From Pedobacter sp. PF22-3 (GTDB taxonomy: Bacteria > Bacteroidota > Bacteroidia > Sphingobacteriales > Sphingobacteriaceae), in contig NZ_JAPIVP010000002.1 in assembly GCF_026239555.1 (NCBI RefSeq), positions 248,001 to 312,000 of the forward strand: DNA of 64,000 bases, written 5' to 3'. Under the pieces are notes generated by a model. That model saw only the letters and a list, made by a program, of their open reading frames with translations, made no database searches and had not been told where the DNA came from. Shown one piece after another: positions 32,505 to 45,041 of the stretch. Each line of letters begins with the position of its first letter. Position 1 is the first letter of the stretch. Made by a program: the position numbers and the translations under genes.

Positions 32505-35500
32505 TTATAATCCAATATTTAAACCTACCATGAAAGTAGTGGGCTTTGGATAATCGAAAAATGTTTGACCTTGTGCAAATGCATTTCCATAAGTAGTTAC
32601 CTCAGGGTCGTTACCGGTGTACTTGGTTGCCAGGAAGAAATTTTGAACAGATGCATAAACACGAAGTTTGTTTAAGCGTAATTTTTCAACAAGCGTCTTA
32701 TCAAAAGTATAACCCAGTAAAAGGTTTTTTCCACGGATGAAAGAACCGTCTTCTAACCAGTGGGTATCTACGTTGGTTACATATCCGGCAGACTGATCCC
32801 TGATTGCAGCAATCGGTGTATTTTGATTCTGTGGAGTCCAGGCATTTAATACGCTGGCAAAACTATTGGCCTGCACCTGTCTGTCTTCACCTGAGTGATG
32901 GGTCATATTCAATACATCATTGCCATAAGAATATTGAAGTTCTACAATCAGCTCCAAGTTTTTATAACGGAAGGAGTTGCCCAACGATCCCCAGCCTTTC
33001 GGTGTTCCGTTACCAATAATCTGGCGGTCGGCATCTGTAATGGCATGGTCGCCGTTTACATCCAAATATTTAATATCACCGGGAAGCAGGGTTTTACCAC
33101 CCCGGTAACTTACATATTTGGCAGCTTCTGCCCTTTCGGCTTCGCTCCAGGTGCCTAAACGTACCAGCCCCCAGAATGAGCCAACAGGCTCACCTACCCT
33201 GATAATACCAGTTTGATTGGTGAAATTTGGGTTACCCACACCAAAAATATCATCAGGAGTGGCCAAAGAAAGTACCTTGTTGCGGTTAAGGGAGATATTG
33301 AAGCTGGTTTTCCAGGTAAAATTGTCTGTTTGTACGTTTACCGTATTGATCCCTAAATCTAAACCTTTGTTCTGCATAGACCCGATATTTTTTCTAATCA
33401 CCGAATATCCTGTGGTACGTGGAACCGGGGCATCTAATAACATATCGGTTGTTTTTCTGTAATAAAGATCAGCCTCTAAATTAATGCGATTGTTAAACAA
33501 GCCTAATTCTAAACCCGCATCAACCTGTGCTGTTTTTTCCCAAACCAGGTCTGGATTGGCCAACCTGCCGATACCAATACCGGTTACCCTGCTATCGTTA
33601 ATAATTGCGGCATTATTAACCAATGTAGCAAGCGATTGATAGGCAGGAAGCTCTGAATTACCACTTAAACCATAACTGGTTCTTAGTTTTAAGTTAGAAA
33701 TGGTTTTGTTTCCTTTAAGAAAATCTTCATCTGAGGCTTTCCAGGCCAATGCTGCCGAAGGGAAAAAAGCGAATTTATGGTTCTCTCCGAATTTGGACGA
33801 CCCATCTACCCTACCGGTAAAAGTAACCAGGTATTTATCTTTAAAGGCATAGTTTAATCTTCCGAAATAAGAGTTAAAAGCCGATCTGTTGCGGCTAGAG
33901 CCTACTGTAATCGATTTACTTCCAGAGCCCATATTATTGTTTCCGTAAAAATCGGTTACAAAATTCTCGGCATGGCTGGTATTGCTAAAGAAGTTGGTCG
34001 CCTGCCACGAAATCCCCAATAATGCATTAATAGCATGCGATTCGGCAAAACGTTTGTTATAGGTTAAATAGTTTTCCAACGACCAAAAGGTTTCCCGATC
34101 ATTGGTTACGTTCGCCGTTCCATTCTGGCCATCAGAGATTCCATATAATTGTTTGGCATTGTACTCGTTAATATTTCGGCTCACAATATTGGCACCTAAC
34201 TGGGTACGGAACTCTAAATCTTTGTTAAAACTAATGGTAGAATAAATACTCCCCAAAGCAGTTTGGGTAACCATACCATATTTTTGATCGGTTAAGATAT
34301 GCACTGGATTGGAGCCACCTTCTGCCCATGGAATCAGTTTGTTATCGCCCCATTTGCCGTCTGCCAGTTTAATGGGCAGAAAAGGGAATGCTTCTGTAAT
34401 CATACGCACTGAATTTAAGCCGCCTGTTCCCTGATCAACAATGTTTTCATCCTGGTTATTGTAACTCAAATTACCGCCTACCTTTAACCATGGTTTAATT
34501 TTACTATCGAAATTAAACCGGCCCGAATAGCGTTTTAAATAAGAGTTTAGTAAAAGTCCCTGGTCATCGCGATAGCCTGCAAAAACACCATAAGTGCTAT
34601 TTTCGTTTCCACCTGTAAAACCCAGCTGGTGATTTTGCGAAAGTTTGTTCTGTGTAGATTCTTTTAACCAGTCGGTATTATATAATGGATTACCATTGCT
34701 ATCAAAAAATTGGGGCAAGGCAATTCTGGCGGCTTTTGGAACAGGTGTAGATGCATAACTTCCTGCTGCCCAACCTACCGGATCGTAAACTTTAATGTTT
34801 TCATAAGCAAGGTCCTGCACCTTAACATACTCGAAAGCATCGAGCATCTTAACATGGTGTGCGGCCAATGTATTGATACCAAAATCTGCATCATAGGTAA
34901 TGCGTTGGGTATTTGCTGTACCTTTTTTAGTGGTAATTAAAATTACCCCATTTGCACCCCTTGCACCGTAAATAGCCGTCGAAGAGGCATCCTTTAGCAC
35001 CTCTACTGAAGCGATGTCGCTTGGGTTAATATAATCGATGGCGTTACTATTCTGTGTTTGCGAGCCCACTGGCAAAGCCACACCGTCTACTACATAAAGT
35101 GGATTGTTGCTCGTATTGATTGAACTAAAGCCACGGATTTTGATGTTCGTCTGACCGCCGGGTCTACCCGAGTTGGTGTTTACCTGTACGCCCGAGATCC
35201 GGCCAGCGAGTGCCTGGTTTAGTGATGAAGACGGACGTTCCTGAAGTTCGCTGGCTTTTACCACCCCAACAGAACCGGTAAGGTCTGTTTTTTTCACAGA
35301 TCCATAACCAATTACCACCACTTCATCTAACTTATTGGCTTCGGCAGGTGCCATTTTAATACTGATGTTGGCTTCGCTGCCTACTGTAACATCTTTATTT
35401 TGATAGCCTACATAAGAAAAACGGATCACATCGTTTGTGTTGGCTTCAATGCTGAACTTACCACCGTCGTCAGTTACAGCAGTTTTACCTGACGAAATGT

Positions 35501-35705
35501 TTTTGATGCCAACTCCGGGAATAGGCATGTTTTTTTCGTCCAATACAGTTCCGGTAATTACTTTTCGGTTTTGGATATGCAACAAAGGCATATTTAGCGC
35601 TGAAAATCCATCAGATTTTTCAGCAACCGGATTCATCGAAAAAGCAGGACTATTGAGCAAAAAAAGCACAGAAAGCCCTGAAATCTTGAGTAGATTAATT
35701 TTCAT
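32505..35705 (-). CDS. SusC/RagA family TonB-linked outer membrane transporter (pair 1)
   Basis: A 1066-residue protein with a signal peptide (MKINLLKISGLSVLFLLNSP then AFS), a carboxypeptidase-regulatory-like domain (about 48-120: ITGTVLDEKNMPIPGV), the SusC signature DEVVVIGYGSVKK near residue 127, a plug domain (LAGRISGVQVNTNSG, IKIRGFSSIN, PLYVVDGVAL, VEVLKDASSTAIYGARGANG) and a 22-strand barrel. There is no FecR-interacting N-terminal extension, so regulation by an ECF/anti-sigma pair is less likely. A LacI-like palindrome lies 217 bp upstream of the start. It works with the SusD gene downstream to import a glycan or peptide. Confidence 0.94.
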   Translation of the reverse strand: MKINLLKISGLSVLFLLNSPAFSMNPVAEKSDGFSALNMPLLHIQNRKVITGTVLDEKNMPIPGVGIKNISSGKTAVTDDGGKFSIEANTNDVIRFSYVGYQNKDVTVGSEANISIKMAPAEANKLDEVVVIGYGSVKKTDLTGSVGVVKASELQERPSSSLNQALAGRISGVQVNTNSGRPGGQTNIKIRGFSSINTSNNPLYVVDGVALPVGSQTQNSNAIDYINPSDIASVEVLKDASSTAIYGARGANGVILITTKKGTANTQRITYDADFGINTLAAHHVKMLDAFEYVKVQDLAYENIKVYDPVGWAAGSYASTPVPKAARIALPQFFDSNGNPLYNTDWLKESTQNKLSQNHQLGFTGGNENSTYGVFAGYRDDQGLLLNSYLKRYSGRFNFDSKIKPWLKVGGNLSYNNQDENIVDQGTGGLNSVRMITEAFPFLPIKLADGKWGDNKLIPWAEGGSNPVHILTDQKYGMVTQTALGSIYSTISFNKDLEFRTQLGANIVSRNINEYNAKQLYGISDGQNGTANVTNDRETFWSLENYLTYNKRFAESHAINALLGISWQATNFFSNTSHAENFVTDFYGNNNMGSGSKSITVGSSRNRSAFNSYFGRLNYAFKDKYLVTFTGRVDGSSKFGENHKFAFFPSAALAWKASDEDFLKGNKTISNLKLRTSYGLSGNSELPAYQSLATLVNNAAIINDSRVTGIGIGRLANPDLVWEKTAQVDAGLELGLFNNRINLEADLYYRKTTDMLLDAPVPRTTGYSVIRKNIGSMQNKGLDLGINTVNVQTDNFTWKTSFNISLNRNKVLSLATPDDIFGVGNPNFTNQTGIIRVGEPVGSFWGLVRLGTWSEAERAEAAKYVSYRGGKTLLPGDIKYLDVNGDHAITDADRQIIGNGTPKGWGSLGNSFRYKNLELIVELQYSYGNDVLNMTHHSGEDRQVQANSFASVLNAWTPQNQNTPIAAIRDQSAGYVTNVDTHWLEDGSFIRGKNLLLGYTFDKTLVEKLRLNKLRVYASVQNFFLATKYTGNDPEVTTYGNAFAQGQTFFDYPKPTTFMVGLNIGL

Positions 35706-35921
35706 TGGTTTAGGTTTAGTAAATGGTTAGTTAATTATATCATTCAACTGCTAGCAGCTAAACGCTTTATCAATTATTTTTAATCAGAAGGCTTACAGTT
35801 AAGCAATTGTGTGCCGGGAGATCCTATTCTAAAATGGATTAAAACTACACGCAAACAAACTACACAGACATATACGACACACTGGGCGCAAATATTCCTA
35901 AGCTCATCATCATATTTGGTT

Positions 35922-35943
35922 ATTGATAAATCGTTTTATCAAT
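35922..35943. promoter_or_regulatory. Candidate LacI-type operator upstream of SusC (pair 1)
   Basis: Arms ATTGATAAATC and GTTTTATCAAT around a central CG are complementary at 10 of 11 positions. A central CG with A/T-rich arms is the usual layout of LacI/GalR sites. The 1-kb gap 35706-36705 also holds a 22-bp inverted repeat, a hairpin at 36244 and a GTCA...TGAC element, listed separately; no gene was accepted there. Confidence 0.45.
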
Positions 35944-36243
35944 TCAATAATAGATATTTTATCACAAAATCAAGAATATTATTTTGATGATTAGCATTAC
36001 GCTATCGTAGAAGTTAAATTATAGTATGATTACTTTTACAGGCGCTAAAATTTTTGAATAATATTTCATTCGAATCAAAAATCGAATAAACATAAACCAC
36101 TCATAAACAAACACTTGAATGTATTTATAAAATTTGATAGAAAAATTCAAGTTTTTAAGAGACAGCATTAGGTCTCCTGTCGGTGCATTGATTAGCATTA
36201 CTATCGCCAATGTATTTGGATAGCGCCCTATATAAACTAGAAA

Positions 36244-36263
36244 GCCTCATATTTCTATGAGGC
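36244..36263. terminator. Short hairpin, possible terminator
   Basis: GCCTCAT (36244-36250) pairs with ATGAGGC (36257-36263), followed on the plus strand by CAATTATTTTGTTTT. No convincing gene precedes it on either strand, so its role is open. Confidence 0.4.
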
Positions 36264-36349
36264 CAATTATTTTGTTTTATTTGCATCCACAGAATAAAAC
36301 TAAACCAAACAAACTAATGAAATTATAAGACAAATCAGTTTGAGTTTTG

Positions 36350-36395
36350 TTTTAAGAAATAAAAAAATCTTAAAAGATTTTTTTATTTCTTAAAA
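36350..36395. repeat. 46-bp AT-rich palindrome (22-bp perfect arms, 2-base centre)
   Basis: The left arm 36350-36371 (TTTTAAGAAATA then seven A and TCTT) is perfectly complementary to the right arm 36374-36395. It lies 310 bp beyond the katG stop. Both strands show a T7 run inside the arm, so it is not a standard terminator. Confidence 0.85.
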
Positions 36396-36435
36396 GACAG
36401 CAATTAACCCACGCGTAAAAATCTCCTTGAGTTAC

Positions 36436-36558
36436 CGTCATTTCGAGCGGACACGATAGCTATCGGGTGCAACGCAGTCGAGAACCACCAAGTGCTCAGC
36501 GAAGCTAAATCTAACTAAATAGATCTCTCCATTTCGCTGCGCTACAGTCGAGATGACG
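36436..36558. repeat. GTCA...TGAC element with CGAG ends
   Basis: It begins CGTCATTTCGAGCGG and ends CAGTCGAGATGACG, with an internal GATAGCTATC palindrome. It is non-coding, between katG and the preceding palindrome. The class recurs through the window. Confidence 0.7.
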
Positions 36559-36705
36559 ACCATTTTATTGGAGCATATCAATGGTAGCTTGTCCAAGGAC
36601 CTGTTTTAAATACCTTAAAAGGCATTTCTACAAGCTCAATGTGACAAATTGATTGAATTATACTCTATGATACAGCCTATTTATAAACATGTGGTGCATT
36701 TAAAA

Positions 36706-39027
<2,322 letters not shown>

Positions 39028-39093
39028 CTAAACCGGATGATTAAAATTAGAGAATTGAAATAACTAATCACAATCATTTAATTCTATAATGAA

Positions 39094-39108
39094 ATAGTTA
39101 GAATCTAT
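39094..39108. promoter_or_regulatory. OxyR-like half site upstream of katG
   Basis: ATAGTTAGAATCTAT matches the OxyR dimer site ATAGntnnnanCTAT at every fixed position. A further CTAT at 39084-39087 is one base off the full tetramer spacing. It lies 112-126 bp before the katG start in the 380-bp gap shared with the VOC gene. Function is inferred from the match and from OxyR control of katG in other bacteria. The rest of the gap carries no gene. Confidence 0.45.
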
Positions 39109-39314
39109 TACTATGCCATATCAGCAGTTTAGGGGAGATGCGAAGACCTGGTGCCGCAAAATTTAACCCGGCGTTAATCTTAAAATAAAATGCCCTTTAG
39201 AAGGATATGAGATTTTAAATGGCATTTTCCAAATAAGATCAATCCATTCAAAACTCCTGAACAATCCAAAAATTCAATTGTCCACTATTTGTAAAAATAA
39301 ATAATCAAACAAAA

Positions 39315-39351
39315 TTTTGTAGTCGTGAATATTATATTTGCGACAACAAAA
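39315..39351. promoter_or_regulatory. Candidate MarR operator around the VOC gene promoter
   Basis: TTTTGTAGTCG (39315-39325) and CGACAACAAAA (39341-39351) are complementary at 10 of 11 positions. Between them is TATATTTG (39333-39340), a perfect Bacteroidota -7 box, 22 bp before the VOC start codon. A regulator bound to both arms would cover the promoter. The MarR gene downstream is the obvious candidate. Confidence 0.55.
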
Positions 39352-39362
39352 TAATAAAAGCT

Positions 39363-39722
39363 ATGAGACAATTAACATTTGCATCCCTCCAAGTAAAAAA
39401 TTTAGACGCTTCAAAAGCCTTCTATGAAAACCTTTTGGGTTTCGAAGTCGGCAATTCGAATCCGCAAGCCTGTGTTTTTAAGTATAACCATGGCGAAGCA
39501 AGTTTTGCTATTCGTACGCCTCTTGAACCACTAGAAGACAGAGAACTTGGTATTGGCGTGGCCATTTGGTTCGCCGTTGAGGAAAATGTTGTAGAACTGA
39601 AAGAAAAGTTTATTGGAAACGGGGTTACAAATGCGGGAGAAATCATTGAAACGCCATTTGGCCGTGCATTTCATGTTAAAGATCTAGATGGCTACAAATT
39701 GACTTTCCTGAATGCTAAATAA
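39363..39722 (+). CDS. VOC superfamily (glyoxalase/bleomycin-resistance-like) protein
   Basis: A 119-residue one-domain VOC protein: MRQLTFASLQVKNLDASKAF, YENLLGFEVG at the end of the first motif, and FHVKDLDGYKLTFLN at the C-terminus, with a beta-alpha-beta3 pattern. VOC proteins bind metals and act as lyases, dioxygenases or drug-binding proteins; the metal ligands here are not clear enough to choose. It is followed after 135 bp by a MarR regulator on the same strand, a common pairing in stress or drug response. Confidence 0.87.
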   Translation: MRQLTFASLQVKNLDASKAFYENLLGFEVGNSNPQACVFKYNHGEASFAIRTPLEPLEDRELGIGVAIWFAVEENVVELKEKFIGNGVTNAGEIIETPFGRAFHVKDLDGYKLTFLNAK

Positions 39723-39857
39723 ACCAGCAGATGCAATTCAAGTAAACGACAAAACAAATATTACAACGGATCTGATACGGAATTGGCTGCGGAATTTTTA
39801 ATTTTATCGATATAAGAAGCGAATCAACATTTTGATTAAAAAAGAGGATCCTGAATA

Positions 39858-40319
39858 ATGTCTGAAGAAATTGAATTTCATTTTAAAAGCCCGGCAGATA
39901 GTCCAGGTTATCTGTTAGGGCAAGTCACTATGCTTTGGCAACGAAAGCAAAAAAGGGTACTTGATCCTTTGAATTTAACACAAACCCAATTGGTATTAAT
40001 GGCAGCCTTAGCATGGCTTTCGAAAAAAAGTGATGCAGTAACTCAGGTAGACATTGCCAACCAAAGCAATGCAGACAGAATGATGGTGTCAAAAGTATTG
40101 CGCACCCTTCAGGAAAAAGGCTTTATCACCAGGCAGGAACACGAAACAGATACAAGAGCAAAGACCATTAGATTAACAACTGAGGGAGGCCGCGTTTTGC
40201 AAAAAGCTCTGATTGAGATTGAGCGTGCCGACCTGGCGTTTTTTGATACCTTAAAGGATGGGGTTTCGTTATTCAATAAACATATGGTGCAGCTCATTGA
40301 AAAAAATAAAGATATTTAG
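39858..40319 (+). CDS. MarR family transcriptional regulator
   Basis: A 153-residue winged-helix protein. The helix-turn-helix is in VTQVDIANQSNADRMMVSKVLRTLQEKGFI (about 55-84), and the wing is REHETDTRAKTIRLT-like (QEHETDTRAKTIRLTTEGG), with the conserved D-x-R. The flanking helices form the dimer. MarR proteins repress genes for stress, efflux or aromatic-compound response and let go on binding a small ligand or on oxidation. It likely controls the VOC gene before it and itself through the inverted repeat at 39315-39351. The divergent neighbour is katG. Confidence 0.92.
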   Translation: MSEEIEFHFKSPADSPGYLLGQVTMLWQRKQKRVLDPLNLTQTQLVLMAALAWLSKKSDAVTQVDIANQSNADRMMVSKVLRTLQEKGFITRQEHETDTRAKTIRLTTEGGRVLQKALIEIERADLAFFDTLKDGVSLFNKHMVQLIEKNKDI

Positions 40320-40387
40320 GCTATACCATCTGTTAAAAGATGATCTAATGCTTAATTTACTTCGGATTAGCGAATGATTTTTACAAA

Positions 40388-40420
40388 AAATCCCTGCAAA
40401 AATTTGATTTGCAGGGATTT
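40388..40420. terminator. Bidirectional terminator between marR-type gene and ssrA
   Basis: A perfect 13-bp stem AAATCCCTGCAAA / TTTGCAGGGATTT with a 7-base loop. On the minus strand it is followed by TTTTTTG right after ssrA (tmRNA); on the plus strand by CTGTTTT after the MarR gene. It probably ends both transcripts. Confidence 0.9.
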
Positions 40421-40441
40421 CTGTTTTAACATTAAATAATG

Positions 40442-40804
40442 TGGAGCCGAAGGGAGTCGAACCCTTGTCCAGTTGTGAGATAAATTATACCTTCTACATG
40501 CTTATTTTTCAATTGATTTTCGGGAAATAAACGGGCTGAAAACCGACCTTATTTAAATCCTTAGATACTTGATCTCACTTTAAGTCGTATCTCCTTAAAG
40601 CCAGCTTTGTTGTTTCGATGCCCCGGATTCTAACCCAACAATGCAGCAGTTAGAGGGACAAAAGCTAGTTAGTTCTAAACTAAGCAGCTAAGGCGTAAGT
40701 ATTTTCGCCAACTAAAATGTGATCGTTCACTTTAAGTGCTCTCCGAACAACGCACTGCATGCTAACATAACTTTCGCCACCCCGTCAAATCCAAGAACGG
40801 CCCC
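40442..40804 (-). ncRNA. ssrA: Transfer-messenger RNA
   Basis: The 363-nt RNA starts GGGGCCGTTCTTGGATTTGA and ends GGGTTCGACTCCCTTCGGCT then CCA, so that GGGGCCG and CGGCTCC form the tRNA-like acceptor stem (one G-U pair) and GTTCGAC the T-arm. The reading part gives ...VGENTYALAA and stop TAG at 40680-40682, a typical Bacteroidota proteolysis tag. tmRNA frees stalled ribosomes with SmpB and tags the unfinished protein for proteases. The last two bases of the CCA tail are added after transcription. A promoter lies upstream and a strong terminator downstream. Confidence 0.97.
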
Positions 40805-40837
40805 AGAGAAAGTTCCTGGTAAAAAAATACCAGACCG

Positions 40838-40868
40838 CAAATATACGAAAAACTGTGTCAAATAACAA
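40838..40868 (-). promoter_or_regulatory. Promoter of ssrA
   Basis: On the minus strand TTG (40868-40866) is followed after 20 bases by TATATTTG (40845-40838), matching the Bacteroidota -33/-7 consensus. Start of transcription would be near 40831. The leader before the mature 5' end (40804) holds a CTGGTA/TACCAG hairpin (40816-40833). Confidence 0.7.
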
Positions 40869-41188
40869 TTAATATCACCTGCCCGTAGAAAGACCTGCAC
40901 CGGATCAACATAGATTTGATTGTTGCCCAAACCGCAAAAGCATCAGCAGAAAGACAATGACAAGACTGATCTTCCAGGTAAAAAAGACGTCTAATCAGCT
41001 ATCCCGGGAAGCAAACCTGGAAAATACCCAGCGACTACCCTCTTTTTGTCTTTAAATTATGGGCGTTGGTCGATTAGCTTCCCAGGCTGGTATAATGCTG
41101 CGATTTGTGCTGAAACGTTTCCGGTGCCTGCACGTCTTAATATCAGAACAATCAATAAAAACATTATAAAAATTTAAACTTAAAGCAT
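40869..41188. other. Intergenic stretch before the GIN-domain gene
   Basis: No gene or tRNA was found. The sequence has somewhat higher GC than nearby gaps (CTATCCCGGGAAGC near 41000) and becomes AT-rich toward the next gene. Confidence 0.5.
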
Positions 41189-41779
41189 ATGAAAACTTTA
41201 CTTAAAACATTATTCGCATCATCTTTAGCATTGGTATTATCTACTTCAGCAATATTATCAGCTAACGCAACTGAAACCATCAAACCTGTTCACGCTTCGA
41301 AAGCATTGAGCTTCAAACGCATCAAAGTGAAAGGAAATGTAGAGCTGACCATTATACAGGGAAAACGTACCGGCATTAGGTATGCAGATGAAAATACTGG
41401 TAAAGTTAAGGTTATGCAGAATGGAGATGGCTTAGAGATTACCTCTTTGGATAACAGCACCGCGAAACTGACCATTTATGTAAATGACATTTACCGCATC
41501 CATGCCATGGATAATGCCAAAGTAAAAACACAGGGTAAAATCAATACCCAATACCTGCAGGTTTTTCTAAGCGGAAATGCATCACTGGACTTAAACTCAC
41601 AAACTGAAGGATTATATACAGTGATTGAAGACCACGCTGATTTAACCTTAAGCGGTTCAACCGGCGACCACTTGCTGGTAATGGGCAAAGGACAAAAGCT
41701 GATTATGGACAAATTTGTTGCAGCCAATACAAAAACCAGCTTAAATACTGAAAATGCATTAGCCTCCCTTAGCAAATAA
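41189..41779 (+). CDS. GIN domain (DUF2807) secreted protein
   Basis: A 196-residue protein with a signal peptide (MKTLLKTLFASSLALVLSTS, cut near residue 27 after ANA) and a single GIN domain: FKRIKVKGNVELTIIQGKRT, then repeated short beta strands (VKVMQNGDGLEITS, IYRIHAMDNAKVKTQG, LQVFLSGNASLDLNS, DHADLTLSGSTGDHLLV). The domain is a right-handed beta-helix-like fold seen in many Bacteroidota cell-surface or periplasmic proteins; the role is unknown, possibly adhesion. It stands alone with a terminator behind it. Confidence 0.85.
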   Translation: MKTLLKTLFASSLALVLSTSAILSANATETIKPVHASKALSFKRIKVKGNVELTIIQGKRTGIRYADENTGKVKVMQNGDGLEITSLDNSTAKLTIYVNDIYRIHAMDNAKVKTQGKINTQYLQVFLSGNASLDLNSQTEGLYTVIEDHADLTLSGSTGDHLLVMGKGQKLIMDKFVAANTKTSLNTENALASLSK

Positions 41780-41801
41780 AAAAAGAATTATATTTTGGTT
41801 C

Positions 41802-41830
41802 AGGCGGTCTGTTTACAGGCTGCCTTTTTT
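41802..41830 (+). terminator. Rho-independent terminator of the GIN-domain gene
   Basis: AGGCGGTCTG pairs with CAGGCTGCCT (10 bp with two wobble pairs) around loop TTTA, followed by TTTTTT. The rest of the gap to 42103 is AT-rich and empty of genes. Confidence 0.85.
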
Positions 41831-42093
41831 GTTCGCCATGAAAGCCAAACAGTTGATTAAACGTATCTTCAAGGTTACATAATGACTTATGTGTTAAAAA
41901 TCACCTAACTCATTAATTTTCAGCACTAAATAGCTCCACAATCAAAATAAAAATCCTGGTAATGGGTACGGTTAAACATTTCTGCTAGAAAACTAAACAA
42001 GTTAAGCATTCCTCAATGTATACATCTATTATCTTTATGAAATCTGTTTTAATTCTGAATATCGAAGATAAGGAGCCAAAACAACTTAAATAA

Positions 42094-43218
<1,125 letters not shown>

Positions 43219-43290
43219 ATTACGCTGGTAACCTGTTTAAAAGTCAATACGAATGTCCGGGAATTTTACAAATTATAAGACCGCGAATAA

Positions 43291-43408
43291 TCGTCATTGC
43301 GAGAAGGCTTTTTCAGCAGAAAGCCTGCCCCGGTTTTCGGGGAAGCAATCTTTATAGCAAGGATAATAGCATAATAGATTGCTTCGTCGTTCCTCCTTAT
43401 AATGACGA
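43291..43408. repeat. Dispersed repeat family B, copy 1
   Basis: It runs from CGTCATTGCGAGAAGGCTTT to TCCTTATAATGACGA and contains GAAGCAATCTTTATAGC and AGATTGCTTCG as inner inverted arms. A reversed copy is at 58123-58219. Downstream, GTCATCCTGAGCGTAGTCG (43448) belongs to the same general class. These fill the gap between the two esterase genes. Confidence 0.8.
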
Positions 43409-43576
43409 TGATAAGAATAGACTTTATTTCTTGCTTCCCTCCCGCTGTCATCCTGAGCGTAGTCGAAGGATCTTTTGCGAAAGCCTAAGCTTCGAAAGTT
43501 GATCATTGACAGGGTTTTCAACTACACTCAGACTGACAGATGAAATAATTTTTATTTCATTTTAAACAAGAGCTAA

Positions 43577-44755
<1,179 letters not shown>

Positions 44756-44823
44756 GATACCTTGAGTTAGATAATTGAGAATATATTCTGGCATCCTAAA
44801 CCAAATTTTCAGATTTAAGTGGG

Positions 44824-44968
44824 CGTCACCCCTGACCTGTAGCGCAGCGGAAAGCTACGCAGTAAATTTATTTCAGGGTCTTTACTGCTAGTAAGATGCT
44901 GACCACGGAGTAGCTACAAGGCAATTGAAAATGCTAATTTTTACTTGTAAAATAAATTCAGCATGACG
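44824..44968. repeat. Dispersed repeat family A, copy 2 (inverted)
   Basis: Read on the minus strand it follows copy 1 (26177-26299): CGTCATGCTGAATTTATTTT, TACAAGTAAAAATTAGC, CCTTGTAGCTACTCCGTGG, GTCAGCATCTTA and the end near GGTGACG. It has about 20 extra bases near one end (TGTAGCGCAGCGGAAAGC). It lies between convergent genes (esterase copy 2 and GH115). Confidence 0.8.
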
Positions 44969-45041
44969 AATGGAAAATAAAAACGTACATAACGCAATGA
45001 CAAAATTAAGCCTCACAATTACGTTAAATAACCTCCAATAA

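Noticed and set aside
36019..36210. A 63-codon minus-strand frame in the gap after SusC pair 1
   Set aside because: Very AT-rich, no family match, composition like intergenic DNA; kept out although a hairpin lies near.
40727..40930. A 67-codon frame on the minus strand
   Set aside because: It runs through the 5' part of the tmRNA and its promoter; the RNA gene explains the sequence.
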